Below, one piece after another: positions 1-8,601 of a DNA stretch of 64,000 nt. This stretch comes from Olleya sp. Hel_I_94 (GTDB taxonomy: Bacteria > Bacteroidota > Bacteroidia > Flavobacteriales > Flavobacteriaceae): NCBI RefSeq assembly GCF_007827365.1, contig NZ_VISI01000002.1, positions 2,609,001 through 2,673,000 of the forward strand. The letters are read 5' to 3'. The position numbers were made by a program, and so were the translations under genes. Position 1 is the stretch's first letter. Each line of letters opens with the position of its first letter. Under the pieces are notes generated by a model. That model ran no database searches. It was given only the letters and a program-made list of their open reading frames with translations, and was not told where the DNA came from.

Positions 1-462
1 AAAGGCTTTTCCCATATTACCGTAACCAATTAAGCCAACGGTCTTACCATCTAATTCTAATCCACGATTGTCTTCGCGTAACCATTTGCCTTCTCTAACT
101 TCTTTGTCGCCTTTATTAAGCTTGTTAAATAGACTTAATAGCATGGCTAAACTATGCTCTCCTACAGCATTGCGATTACCTTCTGGTGCAGCAATTAAAG
201 CTATGCCTTTACTTTGTGCGTAGTCACAATCTATGTTTTCTAGACCTGCACCAACACGTCCTATAAATTTTAGGTTGGTTGCTGCATCTAAAAAAGTTTT
301 GTCAATACTAAATCGGCTTCGTATTATAAAACCATCGTATTGATTTATTTTTTTTTGAATATCTGCTTTAGGTGATGTGTAATCTTCATGATTAGTAAAG
401 CCCAAATCGTTAAGCTGATTGATTAGCAATGGATGATTGGCGTCTAGGTGTAATATTTTCAT
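1..462 (-). CDS. D-2-hydroxyacid dehydrogenase, N-terminal part (truncated by window edge)
   Basis: About 154 N-terminal residues are visible; the rest lies beyond position 1. The protein begins MKILHLDANHPLL and carries the substrate-domain pattern of 2-hydroxyacid dehydrogenases: FIGRVGAGLENID near residues 87-99, then PEGNRNAVGEHSLAMLL, and the start of the NAD-binding Rossmann motif GLIGYGNMGKAF at the cut end. The family includes phosphoglycerate dehydrogenase (serine synthesis), glycerate and lactate dehydrogenases; the RVGAGLENID segment resembles SerA-like enzymes, but the catalytic Arg/Glu/His are outside the window, so the substrate is not decided. It lies downstream of mgtE on the same strand, separated by a structured repeat that probably ends the mgtE transcript. 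Confidence 0.88.
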   Translation of the reverse strand, partial: MKILHLDANHPLLINQLNDLGFTNHEDYTSPKADIQKKINQYDGFIIRSRFSIDKTFLDAATNLKFIGRVGAGLENIDCDYAQSKGIALIAAPEGNRNAVGEHSLAMLLSLFNKLNKGDKEVREGKWLREDNRGLELDGKTVGLIGYGNMGKAF

Positions 463-517
463 TTATTAGAGACTGTCTAAATGTGTTAAACAATTTTAAT
501 AAAAGTAATGTTTTTAT

Positions 518-607
518 GCGTTAGTGGTAGTAGTGGCATCCTTTTTTTTGCTGCCATATATGGCAAAAAAAAGATATAACGGATGACACGACCTTTAGGT
601 AACGCCC
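518..607. repeat. Structured dispersed repeat, copy 1
   Basis: An imperfect palindrome of about 90 bp between mgtE and the dehydrogenase gene. The ends pair as GCGTTA with TAACGC; an inner arm GTGGCATCC pairs with GGATGACAC with one mismatch; the apex is a T-rich/A-rich hairpin around TGCCATATATGGCA. A second copy at 50658-50761 has the same arms with paired base changes, so a folded form seems to be conserved. It has no coding potential. The position just after the mgtE stop suggests that it sits in 3' ends of transcripts. Confidence 0.7.
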
Positions 608-614
608 AAATTAT

Positions 615-1988
615 TTAAAATCCTAAGATTGATTTTGCAATGATAAAGTAAAGTAAAATACCAAAGACGTCGTTACTTGTTGTTATAAATGGTCCTGTTG
701 CTACTGCTGGATCTATGCCTCTTTTATCTAAAAATATTGGGATAAATGTACCAATTAATGCTGCCATTATAATTACAGCAACTAAGGCTATTGCTATGGT
801 TATTGAAATTATATAGGGTGTTTTAAATGCAAAATGTGTTACTGCTATAGCGACTAAGGCTAGTGCTAAACCGTTTACTAATCCTAAGATAGACTCTTTA
901 AACAAACGTTTTATGATGTTGCCATCTATACTGTTGTTGGCTAATCCTTGAACTACAATTGCAGAGGATTGTACACCAACATTACCTGCTGTTGCTTGTA
1001 TTAATGGGACAAAACTTAGTAGGATTATAAACTCACCCATGGAGCCATTAAATCCTTCGATGATGCTGGCTGCACCAAGTCCGCCAAACATACCAATTAG
1101 TAACCATGGTAATCGTGCTTTGGTTAATTTAAGGATGCTATCATCTGCTTCTACATCCTGCGATATACCAGCTGCCATTTGATAATCTTTGTCTGCTTCT
1201 TCACGAATAACATCAACGATATCATCAATGGTAATACGTCCTAATAGTGTTTTGTTTTGATCAACCACAGGAATCGCTTCTAGGTCATACTTTTGCATGA
1301 TTTTTGCGACTTCTTCTACATCTTCTTCCACGTACACATAGTCCACATTGCTGTTGGCTAATTCTGCTATTTTTTGATCACTTTTTGCTGTTAATAAGTC
1401 TTTTAGTGACAGTCGACCTAACAGTTTTTCTTGTTTGTTTACAACGTAAATAGAGTGTACGCGACTAACGTGTTGCGCTTGTCCACGTATGCGACGTAAA
1501 CAGCCTGCTACTGTCCAAGTTTCGTAAACCTTGACAAGCTCTTTTGCCATTAAACCACCAGCTGTATCCTCGTCGTAGGCTAATAATTCTTGTATTTCGG
1601 CTTTGTGCTCTTGGTCTTCTATTTGCGATATTACTTCTGCTTGACGCTCTTCTGGAAGCTCTGCAATGATATCTGCAGCATCATCTGTATCAAGTTCTTC
1701 AATTTCTTCAGCAATTTCTTTAGCCGACAGATTTTTTAAAACCTTTTCACGATTGTCCTCATCTAACTCCATTAGGACATCAGATGTGGTTTCAGAATCT
1801 AGAAGCTTGATAACATACATAGCCTCTTCTAGATTTACTTCATCTAAGATTTCGGCAATATCTGCATAGTGAAACTCTTCTAAAAGCGTTTTAAGTGCTT
1901 TATCGTTTTTTTGTTCGATAAGTAACTCTACTTGCTCAATAAGTGCGTCTGTAAGCTGAAATTGTATGTTTTGATTGTCTTCCACCAA
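615..1988 (-). CDS. mgtE: Magnesium transporter MgtE
   Basis: 457 residues, the usual MgtE length. The order is: acidic N-terminal helical domain (residues 1-130), two CBS domains (about 140-262) that sense cytosolic Mg2+, a plug helix, and five membrane helices (about 290-457). The channel signature ATAGNVGVQSSAIVVQGLA and the C-terminal DPAVATGPFITTSNDVFG match the conserved pore helices of the family, which conducts Mg2+ as a dimer in the inner membrane. It starts 4 bp after the rsmA stop codon, so the two are very likely co-transcribed. The many acidic residues in the N and CBS domains fit the known Mg2+-dependent gating. No sign of truncation. Confidence 0.96.
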   Translation of the reverse strand: MVEDNQNIQFQLTDALIEQVELLIEQKNDKALKTLLEEFHYADIAEILDEVNLEEAMYVIKLLDSETTSDVLMELDEDNREKVLKNLSAKEIAEEIEELDTDDAADIIAELPEERQAEVISQIEDQEHKAEIQELLAYDEDTAGGLMAKELVKVYETWTVAGCLRRIRGQAQHVSRVHSIYVVNKQEKLLGRLSLKDLLTAKSDQKIAELANSNVDYVYVEEDVEEVAKIMQKYDLEAIPVVDQNKTLLGRITIDDIVDVIREEADKDYQMAAGISQDVEADDSILKLTKARLPWLLIGMFGGLGAASIIEGFNGSMGEFIILLSFVPLIQATAGNVGVQSSAIVVQGLANNSIDGNIIKRLFKESILGLVNGLALALVAIAVTHFAFKTPYIISITIAIALVAVIIMAALIGTFIPIFLDKRGIDPAVATGPFITTSNDVFGILLYFIIAKSILGF

Positions 1989-1992
1989 ATAA

Positions 1993-2790
1993 TTATTTGT
2001 CGTTTTCGATTAGGCTAGTTAACTCTAAAAATTGTGCAACGCTAAGTTGCTCTGGACGTTTGTCAAAGATAGGGTTTGCTTTTAAATTATCTGACAATTC
2101 CATTGTTTTTAAACTGTTACGAATGGTTTTGCGACGTTGCTGAAAAGCTTGTTTTACTACTCTGAAAAATAGTTTTTCGTCACATGGTAAACTATAATCT
2201 GCTTTACGTGTTAAACGTAGTACGCCAGAATCTACTTTAGGTGGTGGATTAAATACCGTTGGAGGCACTGTAAACAAGTAGTCTGCATCATAAAATGCTT
2301 GAGTAAGTACAGATAATATACCGTAAACTTTGCTACCTTCTTTGGAGCAAATACGTTGTGCGACTTCTTTTTGAAACATACCAGAAAATTCTGGGATTTG
2401 ATCACGAAGCTCTAATGTTTTAAATACAATTTGAGTTGAAATATTATAAGGGAAGTTACCAATTATTGCAAAAGGTTGGTCCTTAAAAGTTTGGCTTAAG
2501 TCGTATTTTAAAAAATCTTTTTCAATGATTCTTGGCGCTAAATTTAGATAGTTGTTTTGTAGGTATTCTACACTTTCTGTATCTATTTCTATAACGTAAG
2601 TTGTGATAGGTTTTTGTAGTAAGTATTTGGTTAAAACACCCATTCCTGGTCCAATCTCTAAGACGTTTTTGTAACCATTTAAAGTTAATGCGTCTGCAAT
2701 GTCTTTAGCAATACCTTCATCTTCTAAAAAGTGTTGACCAAGAAATTTTTTAGCTTTAACTTGATGGTTGTTATGTTTTTGATGTGCCAT
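1993..2790 (-). CDS. rsmA: 16S rRNA (adenine(1518)-N(6)/adenine(1519)-N(6))-dimethyltransferase RsmA (KsgA)
   Basis: 265 residues, typical for KsgA. It dimethylates two adjacent adenines in the loop of 16S rRNA helix 45, a late check in 30S assembly. The [10 protein letters not shown]-terminus, the SAM-binding [10 protein letters not shown] (about residues 45-54) and the catalytic NFPYNIS motif (about 112-118) are all intact. The C-terminal helical domain follows, with [15 protein letters not shown]. It lies between the DUF4286 gene (30 bp upstream) and mgtE (4 bp downstream) on the same strand; rsmA-mgtE adjacency looks like a real operon here. Confidence 0.97.
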   Translation of the reverse strand: MAHQKHNNHQVKAKKFLGQHFLEDEGIAKDIADALTLNGYKNVLEIGPGMGVLTKYLLQKPITTYVIEIDTESVEYLQNNYLNLAPRIIEKDFLKYDLSQTFKDQPFAIIGNFPYNISTQIVFKTLELRDQIPEFSGMFQKEVAQRICSKEGSKVYGILSVLTQAFYDADYLFTVPPTVFNPPPKVDSGVLRLTRKADYSLPCDEKLFFRVVKQAFQQRRKTIRNSLKTMELSDNLKANPIFDKRPEQLSVAQFLELTSLIENDK

Positions 2791-2820
2791 AAAATAGGTT
2801 GTTTTTCAGCTTAAGCTGAA

Positions 2821-3144
2821 TTATTTAAACGATACCGAATACTCGTCCACAATTTGAAGCTCTGTTCTAAAAGCTAACATTTTGTCGGCAAATTTTTTAA
2901 GACCTTCATTTCTAAGGTTGTCAGCGTCTTCTTTATAATAGGCATCCAAAGCTTCTCTGGAATACGATTTATATTGAATGGAGTAGGTTTGTCCTCCCAT
3001 TTCTTCATCTACTAAAACCTTTGTAAGTGTTGCTTTTTCAAACTTACCAGTTGCTAACACAGTTGGTATGTGTTGTTTTATCCAGATTAACCACTCGTCA
3101 TGAGCACTATCATCTATATTTACTGTGACGTTATATATGTACAT
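2821..3144 (-). CDS. DUF4286 family protein
   Basis: 107 residues beginning MYIYNVTVNID, a small soluble alpha/beta protein without signal peptide or membrane segment. The start, the DEWLIWIKQHIP segment and the VDEEMGGQTYSIQY strand match the DUF4286 family found across Bacteroidota. The ferredoxin-like alternation of strands and helices resembles dimeric alpha-beta barrel proteins; no catalytic residues can be named. It begins 3 bp after the acetyltransferase stop and is followed by rsmA, so it belongs to the same minus-strand operon. Function unknown. Confidence 0.85.
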   Translation of the reverse strand: MYIYNVTVNIDDSAHDEWLIWIKQHIPTVLATGKFEKATLTKVLVDEEMGGQTYSIQYKSYSREALDAYYKEDADNLRNEGLKKFADKMLAFRTELQIVDEYSVSFK

Positions 3145-3147
3145 GGT

Positions 3148-3660
3148 CTATAAGTTTTTTGCAAATAACATAAGTTCTGAGTCGTCCTCAAAGGGTTTTA
3201 CCATTTTTATGAAGTTAAAACCTAATTTTTCTATTAATTTAATGGATGCAACGTTATTATGTTTAGTTATTGCTCCAATTTTTTTTAGATCAAAGCTGTT
3301 TTTTGCTAAATCTAATATCGCTAAAGACGATTCTAATCCATAGCCTTTACCTTCATATTCTGGTAACATTGCAAAGCCAATGTCAGGTAATTCTAAATTT
3401 GCTCGTTTTGTTAAACCGTTTGTGCCAATTGGTTTGTTGTTTTCTGCTTTTAAATGCAATTTGTAAAACCCATAACCATGCGTTTTGTAGTCATTTAAAT
3501 GGCCCTTTTTAATGCGTGCTTTGGCTTGGTCAATAGTGTTTACTTTACGGTCACCAATAAATAATTTAAATTTTGGAGTGTTAACTAAATCTATAAAAAA
3601 TTGAGCATCATCCAATGTAAACTTAGTAATTATAAGTCGTTCTGTTTCTGCTACTACCAT
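3148..3660 (-). CDS. GNAT family N-acetyltransferase (RimJ/RimL type)
   Basis: 170 residues with the GNAT fold. The N-terminus TERLIITKFTLDDAQFF is the usual start of RimJ/RimL-like acetyltransferases. The acetyl-CoA loop corresponds to LPEYEGKGYGLESSLA (about residues 98-113), and the C-terminal KHNNVASIKLIEKLGF is the classical NxxSxxLxEKLGF ending. Members acetylate amino groups of protein N-termini, amino acids or small molecules; the substrate cannot be read from sequence. It begins 4 bp after the TPR gene stop and 3 bp before the DUF4286 gene, indicating a single transcript. Confidence 0.9.
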   Translation of the reverse strand: MVVAETERLIITKFTLDDAQFFIDLVNTPKFKLFIGDRKVNTIDQAKARIKKGHLNDYKTHGYGFYKLHLKAENNKPIGTNGLTKRANLELPDIGFAMLPEYEGKGYGLESSLAILDLAKNSFDLKKIGAITKHNNVASIKLIEKLGFNFIKMVKPFEDDSELMLFAKNL

Positions 3661-3664
3661 AATG

Positions 3665-5449
3665 TTAGTTTAAGGTGTCACCACGAAGCGCTCTAAATTT
3701 TTTACGAGCATCGACTGCGTATATGCTATCCGAATGATTGAATAATAATTGTTCGTATAATTTTTTAGCTTCTTCTGGTTGATTTAAGTGATTTACTAAT
3801 AGTTCTGCTAAATTGTATAGTGCGTTATCTAATAAAATACTGTCTTTAAAGTCTGTTATAATACGTTGGTAATTTGACTTTGCGTTTTCAAATTCATTTT
3901 TAATTTCGAATAATGCTGCTTGTTTTAGTAAGGCTTGAGGTACAATAACTTCTGTTTTATGATCCGTTAAAACGCTATTTAGGATACTAATGGCTTGGTC
4001 ATTTTTATTTTGAAACGCTAATAAATCTGCTTTAGCATATTTAGTTAAAGCTACTTGTAGTGAGTCTTCTGCTCTGTTATCGCTAATTAGTAATTTTAAA
4101 TCTAATGCATCATTAGCGGTTAATTGAGAGGTTGAGGATTTTAATATTTTTAGCTGTGATTCTGCCCATTTAAAATCGCCTTTATAATAACTAGCTTTTG
4201 CAATCTTAAATCTTGCTTCTTGTGCTATGGTACTGTTTTTTAGGTTGCGTTCTATTTGGGTGTAGTATATTAAGGCTTCGTTAAATTTTTCTTTTAATAT
4301 TAAAATGTCACCTAATTCTAATTTAACTGGAGCTAAATCATATTCTGAAATTTTAAATTTTAATGCGTTTTTTAATATTGAAATGGCTTGATCTTGCTGG
4401 TTAAAATTAAAGGCTAAAAAGTGCGCGTAGTTAATTTGTAAATTTAAGGTTTGTGGTGTTTTACCATAGGTTTCAAAAAGCGTTTCATAGTCTTTCTGGA
4501 TGTTGGGATAGTCGTTAGCAGTGGCTATTTTAGTTTTAATTAATAGCACTTTTAAGTTGCCAACAAGTTTGGTGTCAATGTCCTGAGTATTTTGAATTAT
4601 AAAATTAAATACAGCTATGGCATCTTCGTATTGTTTTTGGTTTTCTGCAATTAGACCCAATTCAACCAGACGATCTAAGCTTTGCATTTGTCTTTTGTAA
4701 ATTGCTTTTTCTTGTGCAAAAGCTTTATTGTAATCTTTTTGCTGAATGAATAACCAACTAAGCATCTCATTCCAGATTAAATCTTGTGATTGTTGAATTT
4801 TTTTTAAAAGTATTTTTTTTAAAAATATATTATTTTGATTGGAGGCATCATCCGAAATAAACTCGCTAATACTTCTTTTAATGGTGTTTAAATAACTGTA
4901 GCTAGTTTCTACTAAATCTATATAGCTTTCAAACATTTTTTCTACTTCACCTTGTGCACCATAAATACGTGCTAATTGCATATTAAACTCTAACCTAGGA
5001 TTAAGTTGCATAGCTTTTTTATATGTAGTTATGGCTTGGTTTAAAAGTGATAGATTTTCAAAAGTCCTACCAACGCGATAGGCATTATTTGTGTTTTCGT
5101 CTAAGGATTTAATTGCTTGATCATAATATTTATTAGCATTTATACTGTCGTTTTGTAGGTTGTAGTTGTAACCTAGTTCTACTAATAATTCTGGATATTT
5201 ATTGGTATCAAGTACTTCCAGTAGTCTTGCTTCTGCATCTTTATATAGCTCTAATTGTTGCTCTACTTTTACTAATTGCAATAAGTAGTTGGTGTTATTT
5301 GTGTTTTTGTTGTATAATTTTTTATAGCTGGTTAAGGCTTTTTCAAACTCACCATTTGTAAAATATTCGCGTGCTACTAAGTCTTCCTGTGCATTTAATG
5401 TCACAGAAAATATCAAGAGTATTATTAAAATGTAGCGTTTAATTATCAT
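3665..5449 (-). CDS. Exported tetratricopeptide repeat protein
   Basis: 594 residues with an N-terminal signal peptide (MIIKRYILIILLIFSVTLNA, cut before QEDL). The remainder is a helical solenoid of TPR units, for example KYYDQAIKSLDENTN, AITTYKKAMQLNPRLE and AISILNSVLTDHK, running nearly to the C-terminus. TPR solenoids mediate protein contacts, here in the periplasm or at the outer membrane. It is the first gene of a minus-strand operon (TPR, GNAT, DUF4286, rsmA, mgtE). The real partner is unknown; no catalytic domain is visible. Confidence 0.88.
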   Translation of the reverse strand: MIIKRYILIILLIFSVTLNAQEDLVAREYFTNGEFEKALTSYKKLYNKNTNNTNYLLQLVKVEQQLELYKDAEARLLEVLDTNKYPELLVELGYNYNLQNDSINANKYYDQAIKSLDENTNNAYRVGRTFENLSLLNQAITTYKKAMQLNPRLEFNMQLARIYGAQGEVEKMFESYIDLVETSYSYLNTIKRSISEFISDDASNQNNIFLKKILLKKIQQSQDLIWNEMLSWLFIQQKDYNKAFAQEKAIYKRQMQSLDRLVELGLIAENQKQYEDAIAVFNFIIQNTQDIDTKLVGNLKVLLIKTKIATANDYPNIQKDYETLFETYGKTPQTLNLQINYAHFLAFNFNQQDQAISILKNALKFKISEYDLAPVKLELGDILILKEKFNEALIYYTQIERNLKNSTIAQEARFKIAKASYYKGDFKWAESQLKILKSSTSQLTANDALDLKLLISDNRAEDSLQVALTKYAKADLLAFQNKNDQAISILNSVLTDHKTEVIVPQALLKQAALFEIKNEFENAKSNYQRIITDFKDSILLDNALYNLAELLVNHLNQPEEAKKLYEQLLFNHSDSIYAVDARKKFRALRGDTLN

Positions 5450-5496
5450 TGTTGTAAATATAAAAATACGAAAGCTAGTAAATGTAATTAATGTGC

Positions 5497-5528
5497 AAAA
5501 AAAATGCCCGAACTAAGTTCAGGCATTT
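5497..5528 (-). terminator. Intrinsic terminator of the 39-residue peptide gene
   Basis: A 27-nt hairpin at 5502-5528, AAATGCC then GAACT, loop A, AGTTC, GGCATTT with one internal mismatch, followed on the minus strand by a run of U. It lies downstream of the small gene at 5619-5738 and upstream of the TPR gene, so it closes the small gene as a separate transcript. Confidence 0.8.
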
Positions 5529-5618
5529 AGCCAATCTAATAAATGTGCTATTAATCATATATATATTCAATATAAGATTCAATTACTTGATTGGGGTTTA
5601 TCTATGTAATTTTACTTT

Positions 5619-5738
5619 TTATTGTTTTACTAGTGCTATTGTCTCTTTGTCCTTGCTTTGGTCGTTAGTTTTGTTTAAAACTTTCACCATAACAGCTAAA
5701 AGAAGCATGAAAAGCAGCAATCTTGCAACGTTTTTCAT
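5619..5738 (-). CDS. 39-residue single-span membrane peptide (hypothetical)
   Basis: A short frame, ATG at 5738 to TAA at 5619, encoding 39 residues: a basic start MKNVAR, one hydrophobic helix LLLFMLLLAVMVKVL, then a polar charged tail rich in Lys, Asp and Gln. This is either a small inner-membrane peptide or an exported peptide. Two flanking signals support it: a promoter-like TTG-N19-TTTCTTTG upstream (5764-5793) and an intrinsic terminator downstream (5497-5528). No family recognised; the transcript could also act as RNA. Confidence 0.55.
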   Translation of the reverse strand: MKNVARLLLFMLLLAVMVKVLNKTNDQSKDKETIALVKQ

Positions 5739-5763
5739 AATTAGTAGGTTGTATAGGGTGTAT

Positions 5764-5793
5764 CAAAGAAAACTTATTTTTTGTTAACTACAA
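5764..5793 (-). promoter_or_regulatory. Candidate promoter of the small peptide gene
   Basis: On the minus strand, TTG at 5793-5791 and TTTCTTTG at 5771-5764 are separated by 19 bp. This matches the flavobacterial TTG-N17-23-TAnnTTTG pattern except for T in place of A at the second position of the -7 element. The predicted start would lie about 20 bp before the ATG at 5738. Confidence 0.45.
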
Positions 5794-5882
5794 AACAAAT
5801 CGTACTAAAACCGACGAAACAACGTGTTTTTTAACGTTTAATCGATTAAATTAATTTTAAAAATAAGAAAAAACCCACAAAA

Positions 5883-7160
5883 CTAATTAATATATTCAAA
5901 ACCTGTATAAGGGACTAATACGTCTGGAATCTTAATTCCGTCTGCTGTTTGGTAGTTTTCTAATATTCCTGCTAAAACTCTAGGTAGTGCTAAAGAGCTT
6001 CCGTTTAATGTATGTGCTAACTCATTTTTACCTTCGCTATTTTTAAAACGAAGTTTTAAGCGGTTGGCTTGAAACGTTTCAAAATTAGAAACGCTAGATA
6101 TTTCTAACCAACGGTCTTGTGCTGTAGAAAAGACTTCGAAGTCATAAGTTAATGCAGAAGTAAACCCTGTGTCACCACCACATAACCTTAGGATTCTGAA
6201 TGGTAAATTAAGTTCGTTTAATATTGCTTTAACGTGGTCAACCATACCGTCTAATGCTTTGTAAGAATTATCAGGATGCTCTACACGTAAAATTTCAACC
6301 TTATCAAATTGATGTAAACGGTTTAATCCACGCACGTGTGCACCATAACTTCCTGCTTCAACTCTAAAACATGGTGTGTAAGTGGTTAGGCACTTTGGTA
6401 AATCTTTTTCGTCTAATAAATCGTTTCTGTAAATATTTGTTGCCGGAACTTCTCCTGTAGGAATTAAGTATAGGCTTGGACTAACATTGGTAGCATGATA
6501 CATTTGTCCATCTTTATCTGGTAACTGTCCTGTTGCTAAAGCTGAAGCTTCGTTTACAAGATGTGGTACTTGTACTTCCTCATAGCCAGCTGCTGTATTT
6601 TTATCTAAAAAATAGGCAATTAATGCACGTTGCAACTTAGCGCCTTTACCTTTGTATACTGGAAAACCTGCTCCAGCTATTTTTGTACCTAATTCAAAAT
6701 CTATGATGTCATATTTTTTTGCTAGTTCCCAATGTGGTAAAGCACCATCATGTAATTTAGGGATTTCACCTTCGGCATAAACTTCTTCGTTATCCTCTTC
6801 GCTATTACCTTTTGGTACAGAAGCGTGTGGAATGTTTGGAATTTTGTATAATAGTTGATTTAAAGCTTCGGCTGTAGTAGTGAGCTTGTCGTTTAACTCT
6901 TTAGATTCGTCTTTAAAATCTGCTGTTTTAGCTTTTAAAGCATTTGCTTTTTCGGCTTGACCGGATTTATATAAAATACCAATTTCTTTAGAGATAGCAT
7001 TGGATTCTGCTAAAACTGCATCTAATTTAGTTTGTAAAGCACGACGCTCTTCATCTAAATTTATTACCTCTTCAATCAATGTAGAAGCATCTATGTTTCT
7101 AACTGCTAATCTATTGATAACTAAATCTTTGTTTTCTCTGATAAATGGTACTTGTAACAT
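5883..7160 (-). CDS. serS: Seryl-tRNA synthetase
   Basis: 425 residues from the ATG at 7160, which gives the standard family N-terminus MLQVPFIRENKD; an in-frame ATG 12 codons further upstream would add MPKHEVTPKTKH, which has no counterpart in the family. The tRNA-binding coiled coil covers about residues 25-105 (EERRALQTKLDAVLAES...). Class II motifs follow: motif 2 in TTYTPCFRVEAGSYG and the motif 3 region SSLALPRVLAGILENYQ near the C-terminus. It charges tRNA-Ser in the cytosol. It is a single-gene unit by spacing: 121 bp from the HTTM gene upstream, and separated from the TPR operon downstream. Confidence 0.96.
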   Translation of the reverse strand: MLQVPFIRENKDLVINRLAVRNIDASTLIEEVINLDEERRALQTKLDAVLAESNAISKEIGILYKSGQAEKANALKAKTADFKDESKELNDKLTTTAEALNQLLYKIPNIPHASVPKGNSEEDNEEVYAEGEIPKLHDGALPHWELAKKYDIIDFELGTKIAGAGFPVYKGKGAKLQRALIAYFLDKNTAAGYEEVQVPHLVNEASALATGQLPDKDGQMYHATNVSPSLYLIPTGEVPATNIYRNDLLDEKDLPKCLTTYTPCFRVEAGSYGAHVRGLNRLHQFDKVEILRVEHPDNSYKALDGMVDHVKAILNELNLPFRILRLCGGDTGFTSALTYDFEVFSTAQDRWLEISSVSNFETFQANRLKLRFKNSEGKNELAHTLNGSSLALPRVLAGILENYQTADGIKIPDVLVPYTGFEYIN

Positions 7161-7281
7161 ATGTTTTGTTTTGGGTGTTACTTCATGCTTTGGCACACTA
7201 TAATTGTTGTGCTAGGTGACAATTTGTAACTTCAAATTATATGTTGTAAAAGTAGTAAGATTTTGGTTGCTTTAAAATAAA

Positions 7282-8601
7282 TTATTTATCTAATTGCGAA
7301 GGTAATACCCAATCACTGTGCTTAAAGGGTTGCCACTTGACACTAGCTAAATCTGTTTTAGTATTAATTAACGTTTTATGAGGTCTTCCATTAACGCTTA
7401 CTTTTGCACTTACGTACACAGCAATATCTTGACCTTTTGACTTATAGTCCTTTTTTAAATGCTGTGCAAATTGCCATATTACGTCAGGTCTTGTAGTGAC
7501 CAAGCGTTGTTGTTTTTTGGTTAAATAATCCTTTAAATTTATTAAGGTTTCTTGATTGGTGTTTTTATCGACTACTTTATAGGTTGCGTATCCAGATTTT
7601 GATCTAAGCATCATTCGCCAAGATAATCTATGACCTTCTTCTGTCCATAAAACATTATCGTTTATAAAATGATGACGTAAAGGTAGAATGATTTGAATTA
7701 TAAAATATATGGTTGTAGCTCCTATTAAGATTGGTTTGTAATTAGGGATAATAACTTGGTTGTCCCTATATAAGGGCTTGTTTTTAAGAAATATTTTTTT
7801 AACTAATTCTGGAGCAAAAAAGAATAAGCTAAATGCCAACGCTAAATAAGGGAAAATGCCTACTTGAAATACAACAGAATTAAATAAATGGAATATTATA
7901 GAGCTGTAAAAGGCTAGTTTTCTGGTTGGTTTATAAAGCAATAAAGGAATTATTAATCCATCATATAAAATACCTCCATAAGCTACAAAAAAAGGTAAGT
8001 ATTGATTTTGTAATAGTTGTCCAATAATAGGATAGTTAATTTTGTTTTCTAACAGCTGTCTAGGGACGCTTAGGTCTAACCAATCAGGATACATTTTGGC
8101 AATGGATGCGTAAGTATATAATATTAATAATTGCACTACAAAAATCCATTTACACCAGCTAGGCATACTTATTTTTTTTATTTCAGGATTGAGTTTGGCG
8201 TCAATTGATGCGTATCTATTAGCAGGCAAAAACACCATAATTCCGCTTAGTAAGCATAATAAGTAATAGTGGTTGTTGTACGATGATTTTTGCATTAAAT
8301 ATGTAGTTGTCCACATAACAGTAAATGCAATCATGCTTAATCTGTATTTGTAACCAACCATGATTAGCAGTCCAAAACAACCCATTATCAAGTAATATAC
8401 ATACATTCCATTACCAGGTAGTGGCTGTAAAAAATCAAAACCAATAAAGTTGAACGTAAATTTTGGTTCTATTAACGTAGTTTTAATCCATCCAGTAAAA
8501 ATGGCTCCTACGGATTCTAGAAAACACAACAGACCAAAAATAATTCTGAAAACTATTAAGGCGCTATTGTCAATATGTTTAAATAGAAATTTATTTATCA
8601 T
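7282..8601 (-). CDS. HTTM domain membrane protein (vitamin K gamma-carboxylase-like)
   Basis: 439 residues. The first 290 are strongly hydrophobic, with several membrane helices of the HTTM (horizontally transferred transmembrane) domain shared with vitamin K-dependent gamma-carboxylase. Recognisable family segments are VFRIIFGLLCFLE at the start, SIAKMYPDWL (the conserved Lys and DW) and IFHLFNSVVFQVGIFPYL (the conserved His). The C-terminal 150 residues are soluble and contain WRMMLRSKSGYATYKV, as in other bacterial HTTM proteins. The reaction in bacteria is not known. Its start overlaps the end of ribF by 11 bp, so the two genes are translationally coupled. Confidence 0.85.
   Translation of the reverse strand: MINKFLFKHIDNSALIVFRIIFGLLCFLESVGAIFTGWIKTTLIEPKFTFNFIGFDFLQPLPGNGMYVYYLIMGCFGLLIMVGYKYRLSMIAFTVMWTTTYLMQKSSYNNHYYLLCLLSGIMVFLPANRYASIDAKLNPEIKKISMPSWCKWIFVVQLLILYTYASIAKMYPDWLDLSVPRQLLENKINYPIIGQLLQNQYLPFFVAYGGILYDGLIIPLLLYKPTRKLAFYSSIIFHLFNSVVFQVGIFPYLALAFSLFFFAPELVKKIFLKNKPLYRDNQVIIPNYKPILIGATTIYFIIQIILPLRHHFINDNVLWTEEGHRLSWRMMLRSKSGYATYKVVDKNTNQETLINLKDYLTKKQQRLVTTRPDVIWQFAQHLKKDYKSKGQDIAVYVSAKVSVNGRPHKTLINTKTDLASVKWQPFKHSDWVLPSQLDK

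Noticed and set aside
5491..5787. 98-residue plus-strand frame upstream of serS
   Set aside because: It begins inside a terminator hairpin and lies antisense to the small peptide gene, its promoter and its terminator; the composition is that of a chance A/T-rich frame.
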